From contig JAZSKY010000071.1 of NCBI GenBank assembly GCA_045535095.1, positions 1-64,000 of the forward strand: a DNA stretch of 64,000 nucleotides, given 5' to 3'. The notes under the pieces were generated by a model. The model made no database searches and had not been told where the DNA came from. It saw only the letters and a list, made by a program, of their open reading frames with translations. Source of the DNA: SIG672 sp045535095. GTDB taxonomy: Bacteria; Bacillota; Clostridia; Oscillospirales; CAG-272. Both the position numbers and the translations under genes were made by a program. Below, piece by piece: positions 25,628 to 33,840 of the stretch; positions within the stretch are counted from its first letter, which is position 1, and each line of letters begins with the position of its first letter.

Positions 25628-26896
25628 TTAAAGTGAAGAAAACATAGCCTTGATCTCGCGGCTGTTTTTCGCAGCATCGTGATATTTTCGGGCTGTTTCA
25701 AGTCCGTTTTCTGCCGCGCGGCGACGAAGGTCTGCGTCGTCAAATGCTGCAGAAAGCGTCTTTTCAAGCTCGTCTTGCGACGTGCAGGTAATTGCCGCGT
25801 CATTCTTTATAAGATGCTCCATCGAGGCAACCTCTTTCGGCCCGTAGGCGAAAAGAGGTATTCCGCTTGCGAGACTGTCGGCGATCTTGGTGGAGACCGA
25901 GTGCTTTACAAGGTCGATGCTCTTTTCGTCAAACGCCTCGGTATGCAGAAGCATATCGGACACGCGAAGGGTTTCCTCGAACTCCCTACCCGAGATAAAT
26001 CCGCAAAGTGAGATCGACTTTATGCCGTCAAAAGCTCGCAGAATATCGGGATTTTTCTCGCCTGTATAAATTTTGAGCGAGTAGCTTGCACCAAGCGTTT
26101 CGTTTAGTCTATCGAGCGCTCTGCCTATTTCGGCAAGCGAGACATGTCTGTTGCACGAAATATTTCCGAAATAGCATATTGCCTTCGGAGCGTCGCTGAC
26201 ACTTATGCTTTCCGAGACTCCGTAGCTATTTCCCGTCATAACAACGCTTGCAGGAACTCCGAATTTTTTCTCATAAAGCTCTTTTATATCGTCGCATATC
26301 GTTATAAGGTGCGACGTTTTTTTCATCAGCTTATCGGTCTTTTTTCTAAGAAGAAAGAGCTGAAGCTTGCCCAGAAGACCTTTGGGCTCGTTCACGAAAT
26401 AATAATCGTCACAAATATAGGTTATTATCGGAATATTTAATTTTTTCGATATTTTAAGCGCTATATCGTATATAAATTTCGCGTATCCGGGTGACAAAAA
26501 TATCGCCGTCGGCGCTTCCCTTTCAAGCCACGCGGAAAGATCCTTCGTGAAGTAGTGGGAGAGAGACCACGCGCAATCTCTTATAAAATTCTTGAAATCC
26601 GAGCGGGCTCCCTGCTTTTTATTAAAGTCGGCGGCCTTTGAATTATCATAAAGTGTATGCTGCTCGGTTTCCGGGAAAACAACGCTTCCGTTCACCTTGA
26701 ACTTAACGAACGAGGTTAAAATATCATAATCAGTTGTTCGGTAGTAGGAATTACATTTATCCGTATCGGGCGTAGATGGGTATATATAGAATTGACAAAG
26801 CTCGCTTTTTTCAAACTGACTAAAAAGCGTTGACAACGTCTTTCCCATATTATTATACGTAGATATTGGATTGTGAGATAAGATCAGAATCTTCAT
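25628..26896 (-). CDS. glycosyltransferase (GT4-like), last gene of the kinase/initiation unit
   Basis: A 422-residue glycosyltransferase. The start is the ATG at 26896 (MKILILSHNPIS) because AGGAAAG lies 6 bases upstream; a longer frame to 26947 has no site. The N-terminal domain begins with a Rossmann strand. The C-terminal half contains AICYFGNISCNRHVSLAEIGRALD and a GT4-type nucleotide-sugar region with SVSTKIADSLASGIPLFAYGP. The acceptor and donor are unknown. Its N-terminus is clearly related to the truncated gene just upstream (26954-27253), so the two are duplicate or recombined copies. It lies at the 3' end of the unit, before the bidirectional terminator. Confidence 0.82.
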   Translation of the reverse strand: MKILILSHNPISTYNNMGKTLSTLFSQFEKSELCQFYIYPSTPDTDKCNSYYRTTDYDILTSFVKFKVNGSVVFPETEQHTLYDNSKAADFNKKQGARSDFKNFIRDCAWSLSHYFTKDLSAWLEREAPTAIFLSPGYAKFIYDIALKISKKLNIPIITYICDDYYFVNEPKGLLGKLQLFLLRKKTDKLMKKTSHLITICDDIKELYEKKFGVPASVVMTGNSYGVSESISVSDAPKAICYFGNISCNRHVSLAEIGRALDRLNETLGASYSLKIYTGEKNPDILRAFDGIKSISLCGFISGREFEETLRVSDMLLHTEAFDEKSIDLVKHSVSTKIADSLASGIPLFAYGPKEVASMEHLIKNDAAITCTSQDELEKTLSAAFDDADLRRRAAENGLETARKYHDAAKNSREIKAMFSSL

Positions 26897-26953
26897 AAAG
26901 CTTTCCTGTAAATTGCAGATTTTACGCCAGTTTATCTCAACCGACAATTATAT

Positions 26954-27253
26954 TCAGAAAATCATTTTATTTTTTGAATTAGAATAAAGTTTTTCATCTT
27001 TTTCGTGCTCATACATACTGTGAACACTTTCGTCAGCAACAATTTCGTTGCCACATACTCGGAATCTGTAATATGACTTCAAAACATCCATATCCGTAAT
27101 GCGATAAAACGATGAACAAGTATCACCATCAGGGATTGCCGGATATATGTAAAATTGACACAATTCCGATTTTTGAAAAGATGAAAAAAGGGAGATAAAA
27201 GTCTTTCCCATATTAAATTGTGTACTCATGGGAACATGACTAATGATTAACAC
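26954..27253 (-). pseudogene. truncated glycosyltransferase copy (N-terminal ~99 residues only)
   Basis: A 99-residue frame starting at GTG with AAGGGAAG upstream. It aligns with the first 90 or so residues of the next gene: both share SH-P-S, the MGKT block, and SELCQFYIYP followed by a P-D-D/T-C-Y-RIT/TTD pattern. It then stops abruptly after NSKNKMIF, lacking about three quarters of the enzyme including the donor-binding half. It overlaps the end of the upstream GT2 gene by 14 bases. The sequence is more AT-rich than the full-length copy, so it looks like the border of an imported cassette rather than a fresh tandem duplication. Confidence 0.8.
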
Positions 27254-28034
27254 CTTCCCTTTGTCCGACCTTATTTAACCTTTTACTATATATTTTTCTT
27301 CTTTTTGTAACGCTATGTATTGTATACCATAAAACCAATGCGCAAGATTCCAACCTACTATATCCCACCGCTATATATGAATTAAACAGCATTTTTGCCG
27401 ATTTCACCCGATTGCTAGATTTAGAATTCGAACAAATACGATATACCAACAAAGGCTCATTTATACCATAAGCAACTTTATGTTCACGTAACACACAAAG
27501 CCAAACATAATAATCTTCATGCATATTGTCATTTGGCATTTTAATCTTCCGCATAATTGAAGTCCGAATCATAACTGACGAGCAAGACATTAAGTTCTTA
27601 TGAAGTAATGTATTGTAGTCCAACATCTCAATTGCAGTCATAACATATTCATATGGTTTACCCTCTTCATCTATAAATGCAGAAGCTGTATAACACACTG
27701 CCATATCTGGGTATTTCTTCGATAACATCAACTGTTTTTCAAGTTTCTCAGGCATCCAAAGATCATCACTGTCTAAAAAAGCGATCCATTCTCCTCTCGC
27801 CAACTCCACAGCACGATTACGTGTGTAAGATGCTCCACTATTTTTCTCATTTTGTAAAAATCTTATCCGGTTATCTACAGATGCCATTTCTCGAAGAATA
27901 TCCGCTGTACAGTCTTTAGAGCCATCGTCAATAACAATTAACTCCCAATCTTGAAACGTCTGCAATTGAACGGATTTAATAGAATCGCGAATAGTCTTAG
28001 CTGCGTTATATGCAGGCATAACTATACTTACCAC
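27240..28034 (-). CDS. family 2 glycosyltransferase
   Basis: A 264-residue GT2 enzyme with the GT-A fold: SIVMPAYNAAKTIRDSI at the N-terminus, VIDDGSKDCT, and the metal-binding region FLDSDDLW near residue 90. GT2 enzymes transfer a sugar from a nucleotide donor; the donor is not predictable. It starts at GTG 19 bases after the epimerase gene. The gene is AT-rich compared with the flanking housekeeping genes, pointing to horizontal origin. Confidence 0.9.
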   Translation of the reverse strand: MVSIVMPAYNAAKTIRDSIKSVQLQTFQDWELIVIDDGSKDCTADILREMASVDNRIRFLQNEKNSGASYTRNRAVELARGEWIAFLDSDDLWMPEKLEKQLMLSKKYPDMAVCYTASAFIDEEGKPYEYVMTAIEMLDYNTLLHKNLMSCSSVMIRTSIMRKIKMPNDNMHEDYYVWLCVLREHKVAYGINEPLLVYRICSNSKSSNRVKSAKMLFNSYIAVGYSRLESCALVLWYTIHSVTKRRKIYSKRLNKVGQREGVNH

Positions 28035-28052
28035 ACTAACACCACCATTTCA

Positions 28053-28898
28053 TTAAACACTTTTAACAATACTTGCTTCGTTATCAATAGTTATGTAAGA
28101 ATAATTGAAATCTTCTGTGTCCCGATAGACTAATGACCCAAATCCTTTTTGGACCACAGGAACACACAATCTCAACAAGCAAATAATCAAAGCCGTTAAA
28201 TATTCAAAATGTATTTTTTTATTCAAAGAAGTTGCTATGTACTTTGCCATATCTGAGGTACATACATAAGTATGATTCTGCGGGAAATACACTCCGCATA
28301 AACCACTATCTATACTTAACTTTACAAACGAACTTAAATTGTCAATATAAATCATACTTCTCTCATTCTTCACATTTGGAAAAATGGGCGATTTCTTAAC
28401 AATCTTAACAACCGTCTGAAAATTTCCTTTACATCCTTTACCATACACCATAGGTGGTCTAAGAACACACACCTTAAAACTCTCATCCTCAAGTTTCATT
28501 ATACCCTCTTCAGCCTGCAACTTAGATTTTCCATAATGGCTCTTGGGCTTTGGCAGAGTTTCTTTTGTAATAACTCCGGTGTGCATTCCGTAAACGCTCA
28601 TAGAGCTAAGGAAAACAAATTGTTTAACTCCATCATGCTTAGCTTTTTTTGCAGTTTCAACAGCAAGATCTCTATTAATTTCGTAATAGAAGCAAGCATT
28701 TTTTTTGGTTTCTTTTTGATGAGCTATTCCTGCGACATGAAAGACACTATCGTACTCCGAAAAATTTTTTTCTCGCCAGCTACCATCGATCATATCAACG
28801 GTTTCGATGATATATTCATCGTGACAATTTTCCTTTATATAATTTTCAAAGGAAGTGCCTATATAACTGTTTGCACCGGTAATCAATATTTTTTTCAT
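28053..28898 (-). CDS. NAD-dependent epimerase/dehydratase (short SDR, 4-keto-sugar reductase-like)
   Basis: A 281-residue extended SDR protein. ILITGANSYIGTSFENYI at the N-terminus is the NAD-binding glycine motif. SSMSVYG and YGKSKLQAEE carry the Tyr-x-x-x-Lys catalytic pair. Its length and location beside a PglC-like initiating transferase resemble WbpV/WreQ-type enzymes that finish UDP-QuiNAc or related sugars from a 4-keto intermediate. With the PglF-like dehydratase at 33841-35820 this would form a two-step path to the first sugar of the repeat. That pairing is inference. It overlaps the sugar transferase by 4 bases and is AT-rich. Confidence 0.85.
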   Translation of the reverse strand: MKKILITGANSYIGTSFENYIKENCHDEYIIETVDMIDGSWREKNFSEYDSVFHVAGIAHQKETKKNACFYYEINRDLAVETAKKAKHDGVKQFVFLSSMSVYGMHTGVITKETLPKPKSHYGKSKLQAEEGIMKLEDESFKVCVLRPPMVYGKGCKGNFQTVVKIVKKSPIFPNVKNERSMIYIDNLSSFVKLSIDSGLCGVYFPQNHTYVCTSDMAKYIATSLNKKIHFEYLTALIICLLRLCVPVVQKGFGSLVYRDTEDFNYSYITIDNEASIVKSV

Positions 28899-29545
28899 TT
28901 CGATACCAATTCTTCATTTCTCTCTTCTTGCTTCTTCATCTCTCCGGTACCGCCCTCTACGACTCCGTCAGATTTCAAGACACTGACAACCGTACCGAAA
29001 AGGCACTTTATATCCATTGCCATTCCCTTGAAAGCCCCCGAATTAAGCGCCTCGGTGTATTCGCCGTCAAGTCTTGCTTTGACCTCTATTTCAAGCTCGT
29101 CACGACCGTTTATCTGCGCCCACCCCGTAAGACCGGGCTTTATGTCATTAGCACCGTACTTATCGCGCTCCTCTATGAGATCGTACTGATTCCAAAGAGC
29201 GGGTCTCGGACCGCAAATGCTCATATCTCCAAGAAATATATTGAACAGCTGCGGCAGCTCATCTATCGATGCTTTACGAATAAATTTCTGCCACTTGCTC
29301 AGCTGATTTTTGTTCTCAAACTGGTGCGTAGGCATATCCTTGGGCACACTTGTAGGCATACTTCTGAACTTTAATATAGTAAACGTTTTCTTATGTATTC
29401 CAATTCTGTTTTGCCTGAATATTACAGGTCCCGGAGAATCAATTTTTATAATTATTGATACCACAAGCATTGGCAGGGCAAGAAATATTATTGCAATTCC
29501 TGACGCAAGAATATCTACAAGTCTTTTTATAAAACTCTTATACAT
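28895..29545 (-). CDS. small phosphoglycosyl transferase (PglC/WcaJ-type initiating sugar transferase)
   Basis: A 216-residue monotopic transferase. MYKSFIKRLVDILASGIAIIF forms the re-entrant membrane helix. The motifs ILKFRSMPT, IRKASIDELPQLFN (catalytic Asp-Glu) and GPRP follow, then GLTGWAQINGRD. These proteins transfer a sugar-1-phosphate onto undecaprenyl phosphate at the inner membrane and thus start the capsule repeat unit. Length matches the small PglC class without the extra N-terminal membrane domain of WcaJ. It is downstream of LCP, separated by a perfect hairpin. Confidence 0.94.
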   Translation of the reverse strand: MYKSFIKRLVDILASGIAIIFLALPMLVVSIIIKIDSPGPVIFRQNRIGIHKKTFTILKFRSMPTSVPKDMPTHQFENKNQLSKWQKFIRKASIDELPQLFNIFLGDMSICGPRPALWNQYDLIEERDKYGANDIKPGLTGWAQINGRDELEIEVKARLDGEYTEALNSGAFKGMAMDIKCLFGTVVSVLKSDGVVEGGTGEMKKQEERNEELVSK

Positions 29546-29610
29546 TGTAAATTACCGTCCAATAATCAAATCGCAAAGGTTGACCTCGCGTGTATTTCTT
29601 ATAATCCAAG

Positions 29611-29638
29611 TTGTGCGAAGAGTTCCCTCTTCGCACAA
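29611..29638. terminator. perfect 12-bp hairpin between LCP and sugar transferase genes
   Basis: TTGTGCGAAGAG and CTCTTCGCACAA pair perfectly with a 4-base loop. On the minus strand no U-tract follows, so it may be an attenuator, processing site or weak terminator rather than a classical terminator. On the plus strand it is followed by AAAAGTCAAG, also not a U-tract. Confidence 0.5.
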
Positions 29639-29641
29639 AAG

Positions 29642-30610
29642 TCAAGTTTCTTTTTTATCGTAGAACAGTCGAATGACGAGTCCTTCAAGCTCCTTGGGAT
29701 CGACTCTGAATTCCATATATTTTTCGCCGACCGTGTTTTCTCCGACGGGAGATACGATCTCGCGGAACTCGTAGTCGGAATATCTGCCGACGAACGCGCT
29801 CATTGCGTCCAGACTGCAGTCTGTGACCATATATTCGGAAAGATCCTTATACGCTCCGATAATGAAGCTATCGTTCGAATCGAGCGTTCTTTTAAGAGAA
29901 TCCATAAAGCCCTTCATGTATTCCTCTTGACGCTTCATTCTCGACACGTTAAGCTGATCACCGACGTCCTGTCTTGTGCGCACGAAATCGAGTGCCTGCT
30001 TTCCGAAAAGGGTTACAGTTCCCTTCTCAATTCCCGTTTCCTCGGGGAATTCATCGGTTACGTTTACGGTTACGCCTCCGACAGAGTTGTTCAGAATAGC
30101 AACCGCGTCCATCGTGAGCGAAATATAATTATCTATCTCAAGTCCGTAAAGGAACTCGGATACGGTAGCTCTGACGTTTTCACAGCTATCCTTAAGTCCG
30201 CTTCCGTAGGTATGCGAAAGAGCAAGCTGACCGTACGCCTTACCTGCGTACTTACCGCCGAGTCCTATCGTCGGCATATCGAGCATGGTATCGCGGTTGA
30301 GACAAAGAATGCTATACGTTTTCTCGCTTTCGTTGAAGATAAGCAGAGCGATCATATCGGCCTCACCGTCATTTCTGTACGAATGACTGTCCTCGGCCTT
30401 TCCCTCTTTATCAACACCGATCAGCAGAAACACGTTGATATCCTGCTTAGGAAAATATTTTACGCCGTCTATTTCGAGCGTTTTTGATTCGGCATCGTCC
30501 ACACTGTCGGATCGGTTACCGCCTCTCAGCATCTGCGCGATACTGAAAACCATCAAAGCAAGCAGCAAAAGGACAGTAATGCCGGAGATAACGTTTCTCC
30601 TATTCAGCAC
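29642..30610 (-). CDS. LCP family protein (LytR-CpsA-Psr; capsule/wall glycopolymer ligase)
   Basis: A 322-residue protein with an N-terminal membrane helix (about residues 8-27) and an extracytoplasmic LCP domain. Conserved pieces are INVFLIGVDKEG, RNDGEADMIALL, SILCLNRDTMLDMP and FVRTRQDVGDQLNVSRMKRQEEYM with the essential Arg and Asp residues. LCP enzymes transfer polyprenyl-linked glycopolymers to peptidoglycan, so this would attach the capsule made by the cluster. It lies between an anchored surface protein and the initiating transferase. Confidence 0.95.
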   Translation of the reverse strand: MLNRRNVISGITVLLLLALMVFSIAQMLRGGNRSDSVDDAESKTLEIDGVKYFPKQDINVFLLIGVDKEGKAEDSHSYRNDGEADMIALLIFNESEKTYSILCLNRDTMLDMPTIGLGGKYAGKAYGQLALSHTYGSGLKDSCENVRATVSEFLYGLEIDNYISLTMDAVAILNNSVGGVTVNVTDEFPEETGIEKGTVTLFGKQALDFVRTRQDVGDQLNVSRMKRQEEYMKGFMDSLKRTLDSNDSFIIGAYKDLSEYMVTDCSLDAMSAFVGRYSDYEFREIVSPVGENTVGEKYMEFRVDPKELEGLVIRLFYDKKET

Positions 30611-30633
30611 TGCTAATTCTCCTTTTTGTCTGA

Positions 30634-31398
30634 TTATTTGCTCTTTCTTACTGCGCGTCTGTTAGCTACGATTACCGCTACGATAAGAAGCGCGGATACT
30701 GCGGCAACTACCGCCCATACGTACGAAAGATCGAAAACGCCGGTCTCGGGCGAATCCGGTCTGCCCTCGCCCTCGATGAATATTGCAACGGGGCAGAAAT
30801 TCTCGAACGTTCCGGTGACAGTACCGTCTCCGTTATTTACAACGCTTTCAATGGGAGCCCACGCGCCGTTTTTATAGGTCATAATAAAGACCTCTTCCTC
30901 AGGAGCGATCGAGATATCGAAGGTGATATCAAGTGTCGTTCCCGCAGGTGCGAGTGCTGCCTCAAGGTTATCGCAAATAACGCTTACGTCAAAGAGATCC
31001 TTGACCACGAGGTCGTCTCCGTCCTTGCCGTTACCAAGCTTCGATGCAACGAGAAGGTTAAGCTCTTCGCTGAGCGTGGAAAGACGGGTATCCTGATCGT
31101 TAAGATCAGCATAAACGTCAAGAAGCAGTTCTAACGCCTCTGCAATTTCGGGGTATGCGTTAGAGGTGCTTGCCTCGGAAACGGGAGTTACAACGAGACA
31201 GTCCTCGTACACCTTGCGGTCATGCTCTTCACTGCCTACGTTTCCAACGATCTCGCCTACAAGTCCTGTGGCGGGATCCGAGAGAACGATCTCGGGCGCT
31301 CCTTTATAAGATATACTGGGCACGAAATTACTCGCAAAAACGGTCATCGGAACGAGAACCATTACAAGTACCATAGCCAAAGAGAGAAGTTTTTTCAT
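30634..31398 (-). CDS. secreted surface protein with C-terminal SPETG-type anchor
   Basis: A 254-residue protein with a signal peptide (MKKLLSLAMVLVMVLVPMTVFA, cut after VFA or nearby) and a C-terminal sorting signal. The motif SPETG lies near residue 221, followed by a hydrophobic helix and a basic tail RRAVRKSK. The middle is largely beta-rich and acidic, with no recognised family. Because it sits between cpsB and the LCP gene in the BY-kinase operon, it may be a surface component linked with capsule assembly. SPETG differs from the LPxTG of the pilins, so which sortase handles it is open. Confidence 0.75.
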   Translation of the reverse strand: MKKLLSLAMVLVMVLVPMTVFASNFVPSISYKGAPEIVLSDPATGLVGEIVGNVGSEEHDRKVYEDCLVVTPVSEASTSNAYPEIAEALELLLDVYADLNDQDTRLSTLSEELNLLVASKLGNGKDGDDLVVKDLFDVSVICDNLEAALAPAGTTLDITFDISIAPEEEVFIMTYKNGAWAPIESVVNNGDGTVTGTFENFCPVAIFIEGEGRPDSPETGVFDLSYVWAVVAAVSALLIVAVIVANRRAVRKSK

Positions 31399-31425
31399 AA
31401 TCGGTCTCCTTTATAAGATCTCGGG

Positions 31426-32142
31426 TTACTTACTGTTTAAAATATCGTTTTCGACAGAGTTTATATAGTCCACTGCGCCATCTCCGAGCGCCCCTACAAG
31501 TATCTCTATCGCTTTATCTATATTAGGACGCCTACTACTCATATTATGAGCGTCGCTTCCCAAAAGATGAACTATTCCGCATTTAAAGGTCTTTATTGCC
31601 CTTTTTCTCGTGGACCGTCTGACGAAAAAGTCCGTTCCCATCTGAACTGTTACGGGAAGAGATGCGAGTGAGTCAAACGAAACGCAAGAATGAAATCTGC
31701 CGATATATCTGTCGATATGGGCGATTATCGGCACAAGTCCCTTTTTCCCGTGGATCTCGGAAAGCTCGGAGAGCATTCTTTTCGTCCAGCGCGAAAAGGG
31801 CATTTCGATCATTATAAGATCTGTGTCTGATATTGCAAGAGAGGAAAGATATTCGCAGTCGCTCATTCCCTCGAAATATTTTACCTCGGCACCGAGAAGA
31901 AGCCTCGGGAGGCTCTCTCCGCTTTCCGCGATCGCCCTCTCAAGCGTTGCAAGAGACTCTGCTCTTCGCTTTAAAAAATCCTCAGGGCGCTCTTTATCGG
32001 GGTAAAAATGGGGAGTCAGTACTACCGTGCCGACACCTTGAGACGCTTCTGCACGAAGCATCTCAAGCGACGTCTCGACGCTCGGGCTTCCGTCGTCCAT
32101 ACACGGAAGAATGTGAGTGTGAAAATCAACTACGCTCTTCAT
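31426..32142 (-). CDS. cpsB: CpsB/CapC-type PHP tyrosine-protein phosphatase
   Basis: A 238-residue PHP-domain phosphatase. DFHTHILPCMDDGSPS at residues 6-21 gives the first metal-binding His and Asp residues. LTPHFYPD and HLLGSDAHNMSSRRPN supply later metal ligands. CpsB/YwqE enzymes are manganese-dependent and remove phosphate from the tyrosine cluster of the BY-kinase, controlling polymer length. It lies 3 bases downstream of the BY-kinase gene. Confidence 0.93.
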   Translation of the reverse strand: MKSVVDFHTHILPCMDDGSPSVETSLEMLRAEASQGVGTVVLTPHFYPDKERPEDFLKRRAESLATLERAIAESGESLPRLLLGAEVKYFEGMSDCEYLSSLAISDTDLIMIEMPFSRWTKRMLSELSEIHGKKGLVPIIAHIDRYIGRFHSCVSFDSLASLPVTVQMGTDFFVRRSTRKRAIKTFKCGIVHLLGSDAHNMSSRRPNIDKAIEILVGALGDGAVDYINSVENDILNSK

Positions 32143-32145
32143 TGC

Positions 32146-33678
32146 TTATTTACTGCTTGTATCTGTGTTTGTGGTCTTGGGAAGAGCCGCGGTGGTCTTG
32201 GAGTAACCGTAGTAGCCCTTATAGTAGCCCTTCTTGTAGCCGTACTTTCCGTAATATCTGCGTCCCGACTCAACCACACGGTTGATAACTATACCGAGTA
32301 TTCTCGAATCGACGAAGTCGAACTGATTTACAGAGTTTACGAACGAGTGGCGGTTACAGTAGTTCTGGCTGACTACGAGAACCATACCGTCAACGAACTT
32401 AGCGGCAACGAGTGCGTCACTGACCTCCTCAACGGGAGTAAGGTCGATGATGATGTAATCGTAACGCTCTCTGAGAGTGTCAAGCATATCGGTCATCTTT
32501 GCAGATGCGAGAAGCTCTACCGGGTTAGGCGGATTGTGTCCTGCCGCGATAACGTCAAACTCAAAATCGGAGAACTTTTTGCCTGTGCTCTGAATTATGT
32601 CCTCAAGAGGTGTTTTATCTGCAAGGTAGTTGGAAAGTCCGGGGACCTTCTTGACCTTCAGCTTATTTGCAAGCGAGGGACGTCTCATATCGCCGTCGAT
32701 AAGAAGGATCTTCTTGCCGAGCTGAGAAAGAGAGAAAGCGAGGTTTGCCGCGGTAATACTCTTTCCTTCTCCGAGAAGCGCACTCGAAACGCCGATGACG
32801 TGGCATTTCTTGTCGTCTGCGAAGGAGAACTGGATCTTGGTACGGAGAAGCTTATACGCCTCGGTAGCCGAGAAGCTGATTCCGTCTCCGAGAACGACTC
32901 CGCCGCGCGAGTTGACGAACGACTTGGAGTAGTAACCGCTCTTGTTCTTTGTAACAGTCGTCATATCGGGAACGGCTGCAAGAATGGGATAGTCGCAGCT
33001 TTCGGTAATATCTTCCTCGGTACGAATGGTGTTATCGAATATTTCAATAAGCACGATGATTCCCACAGATACCACGAGACCGAAGATAAATCCGAGCATC
33101 GTGTTGAGCGTCATATTGGGAGAAGAGGGCGCGGAAGGTATTATTGCATAGTCAACGATCTTTGCCGACGTACCCTCAACGATACTCGTTATCTTGTTGG
33201 GGAGAATATGAGCTATCGCGTTTGCGATAACCTCGGTCTCCTCGGGATTTGTTCCTGTGACCGTTACCTCGAATACGGCGGTATCGCCAACTGCCGACGA
33301 GGTAATCATATTACTGAGCTGCGCAGGTGTGTAGCTCAGTCCTGCATAATCAATAACGTCGTTAAGGCAGGATCTCGACTGAAGGATAACGATATAGGTC
33401 TCAACGAGCTTCTGCGATGCAGAAAGGTCAGACTGCGAAATGTTGAGCGAAACGTCGTTAAGCGAGACCGCGCTGTTATTTACGTAAAACTTTGCGGACG
33501 AGCTATATTTCGGCGCAACAAAAAGGGTTGTGAAAAGGAGAACGATCATAGCGCAAAGAACGCACGAAACTCCTATTATCCAGAATCTCTTCCAGAGAGC
33601 CTTTCCGAGTCTGATGAGGTCTATCTCCCTTGCGGCGGGAGTTGTTTTTGCCTGCTTTTTACTGAGTGAGCTTTCCAT
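32146..33678 (-). CDS. polysaccharide co-polymerase / bacterial tyrosine autokinase (Wzz-BY-kinase fusion)
   Basis: A 510-residue fusion of a Wzz chain-length region and a cytoplasmic BY-kinase. Two membrane helices (near residues 27-50 and about 185-205) flank an extracytoplasmic Wzz domain. The kinase part has Walker A ALLGEGKSIT, Walker A' LLIDGDMRRP and Walker B YIIIDLTPV. The C-terminus carries a dense tyrosine cluster (YYGKYGYKKGYYKGYYGYSK) for autophosphorylation. Most Firmicutes split these into two proteins; here they are one, as in some Clostridia. I chose the ATG at 33678 rather than an upstream TTG. It heads a unit with its own promoter. Confidence 0.92.
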   Translation of the reverse strand: MESSLSKKQAKTTPAAREIDLIRLGKALWKRFWIIGVSCVLCAMIVLLFTTLFVAPKYSSSAKFYVNNSAVSLNDVSLNISQSDLSASQKLVETYIVILQSRSCLNDVIDYAGLSYTPAQLSNMITSSAVGDTAVFEVTVTGTNPEETEVIANAIAHILPNKITSIVEGTSAKIVDYAIIPSAPSSPNMTLNTMLGFIFGLVVSVGIIVLIEIFDNTIRTEEDITESCDYPILAAVPDMTTVTKNKSGYYSKSFVNSRGGVVLGDGISFSATEAYKLLRTKIQFSFADDKKCHVIGVSSALLGEGKSITAANLAFSLSQLGKKILLIDGDMRRPSLANKLKVKKVPGLSNYLADKTPLEDIIQSTGKKFSDFEFDVIAAGHNPPNPVELLASAKMTDMLDTLRERYDYIIIDLTPVEEVSDALVAAKFVDGMVLVVSQNYCNRHSFVNSVNQFDFVDSRILGIVINRVVESGRRYYGKYGYKKGYYKGYYGYSKTTAALPKTTNTDTSSK

Positions 33679-33739
33679 ATTTCTTTGTTTTCCTCGCAAA
33701 TGTATATATTATCTCATAGTAATCCGAGATATCATTTTG

Positions 33740-33768
33740 ATTATAACACATAATATATAAAAAATCAA
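33740..33768 (-). promoter_or_regulatory. sigma-A promoter of the BY-kinase unit
   Basis: Minus-strand TTGATT, 17-base spacer, TATAAT, about 60 bases upstream of the kinase ATG. It separates this unit from the glycan operon ending at the hairpin at 33786-33828. Confidence 0.82.
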
Positions 33769-33785
33769 TAGCAAAAGAAAAAAAT

Positions 33786-33828
33786 AAAAGCACTTTTACC
33801 GCTTTTTTCGCGCATCAAAAGTGCTTTT
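33786..33828 (-). terminator. terminator of the upstream glycan operon
   Basis: Minus-strand AAAAGCACTTTT ... AAAAGTGCTTTT stem with a long loop, followed by ATTTTTTTC. It is 13 bases beyond the stop of the PglF-like dehydratase. Confidence 0.75.
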
Positions 33829-33840
33829 TACCATTTTTAG

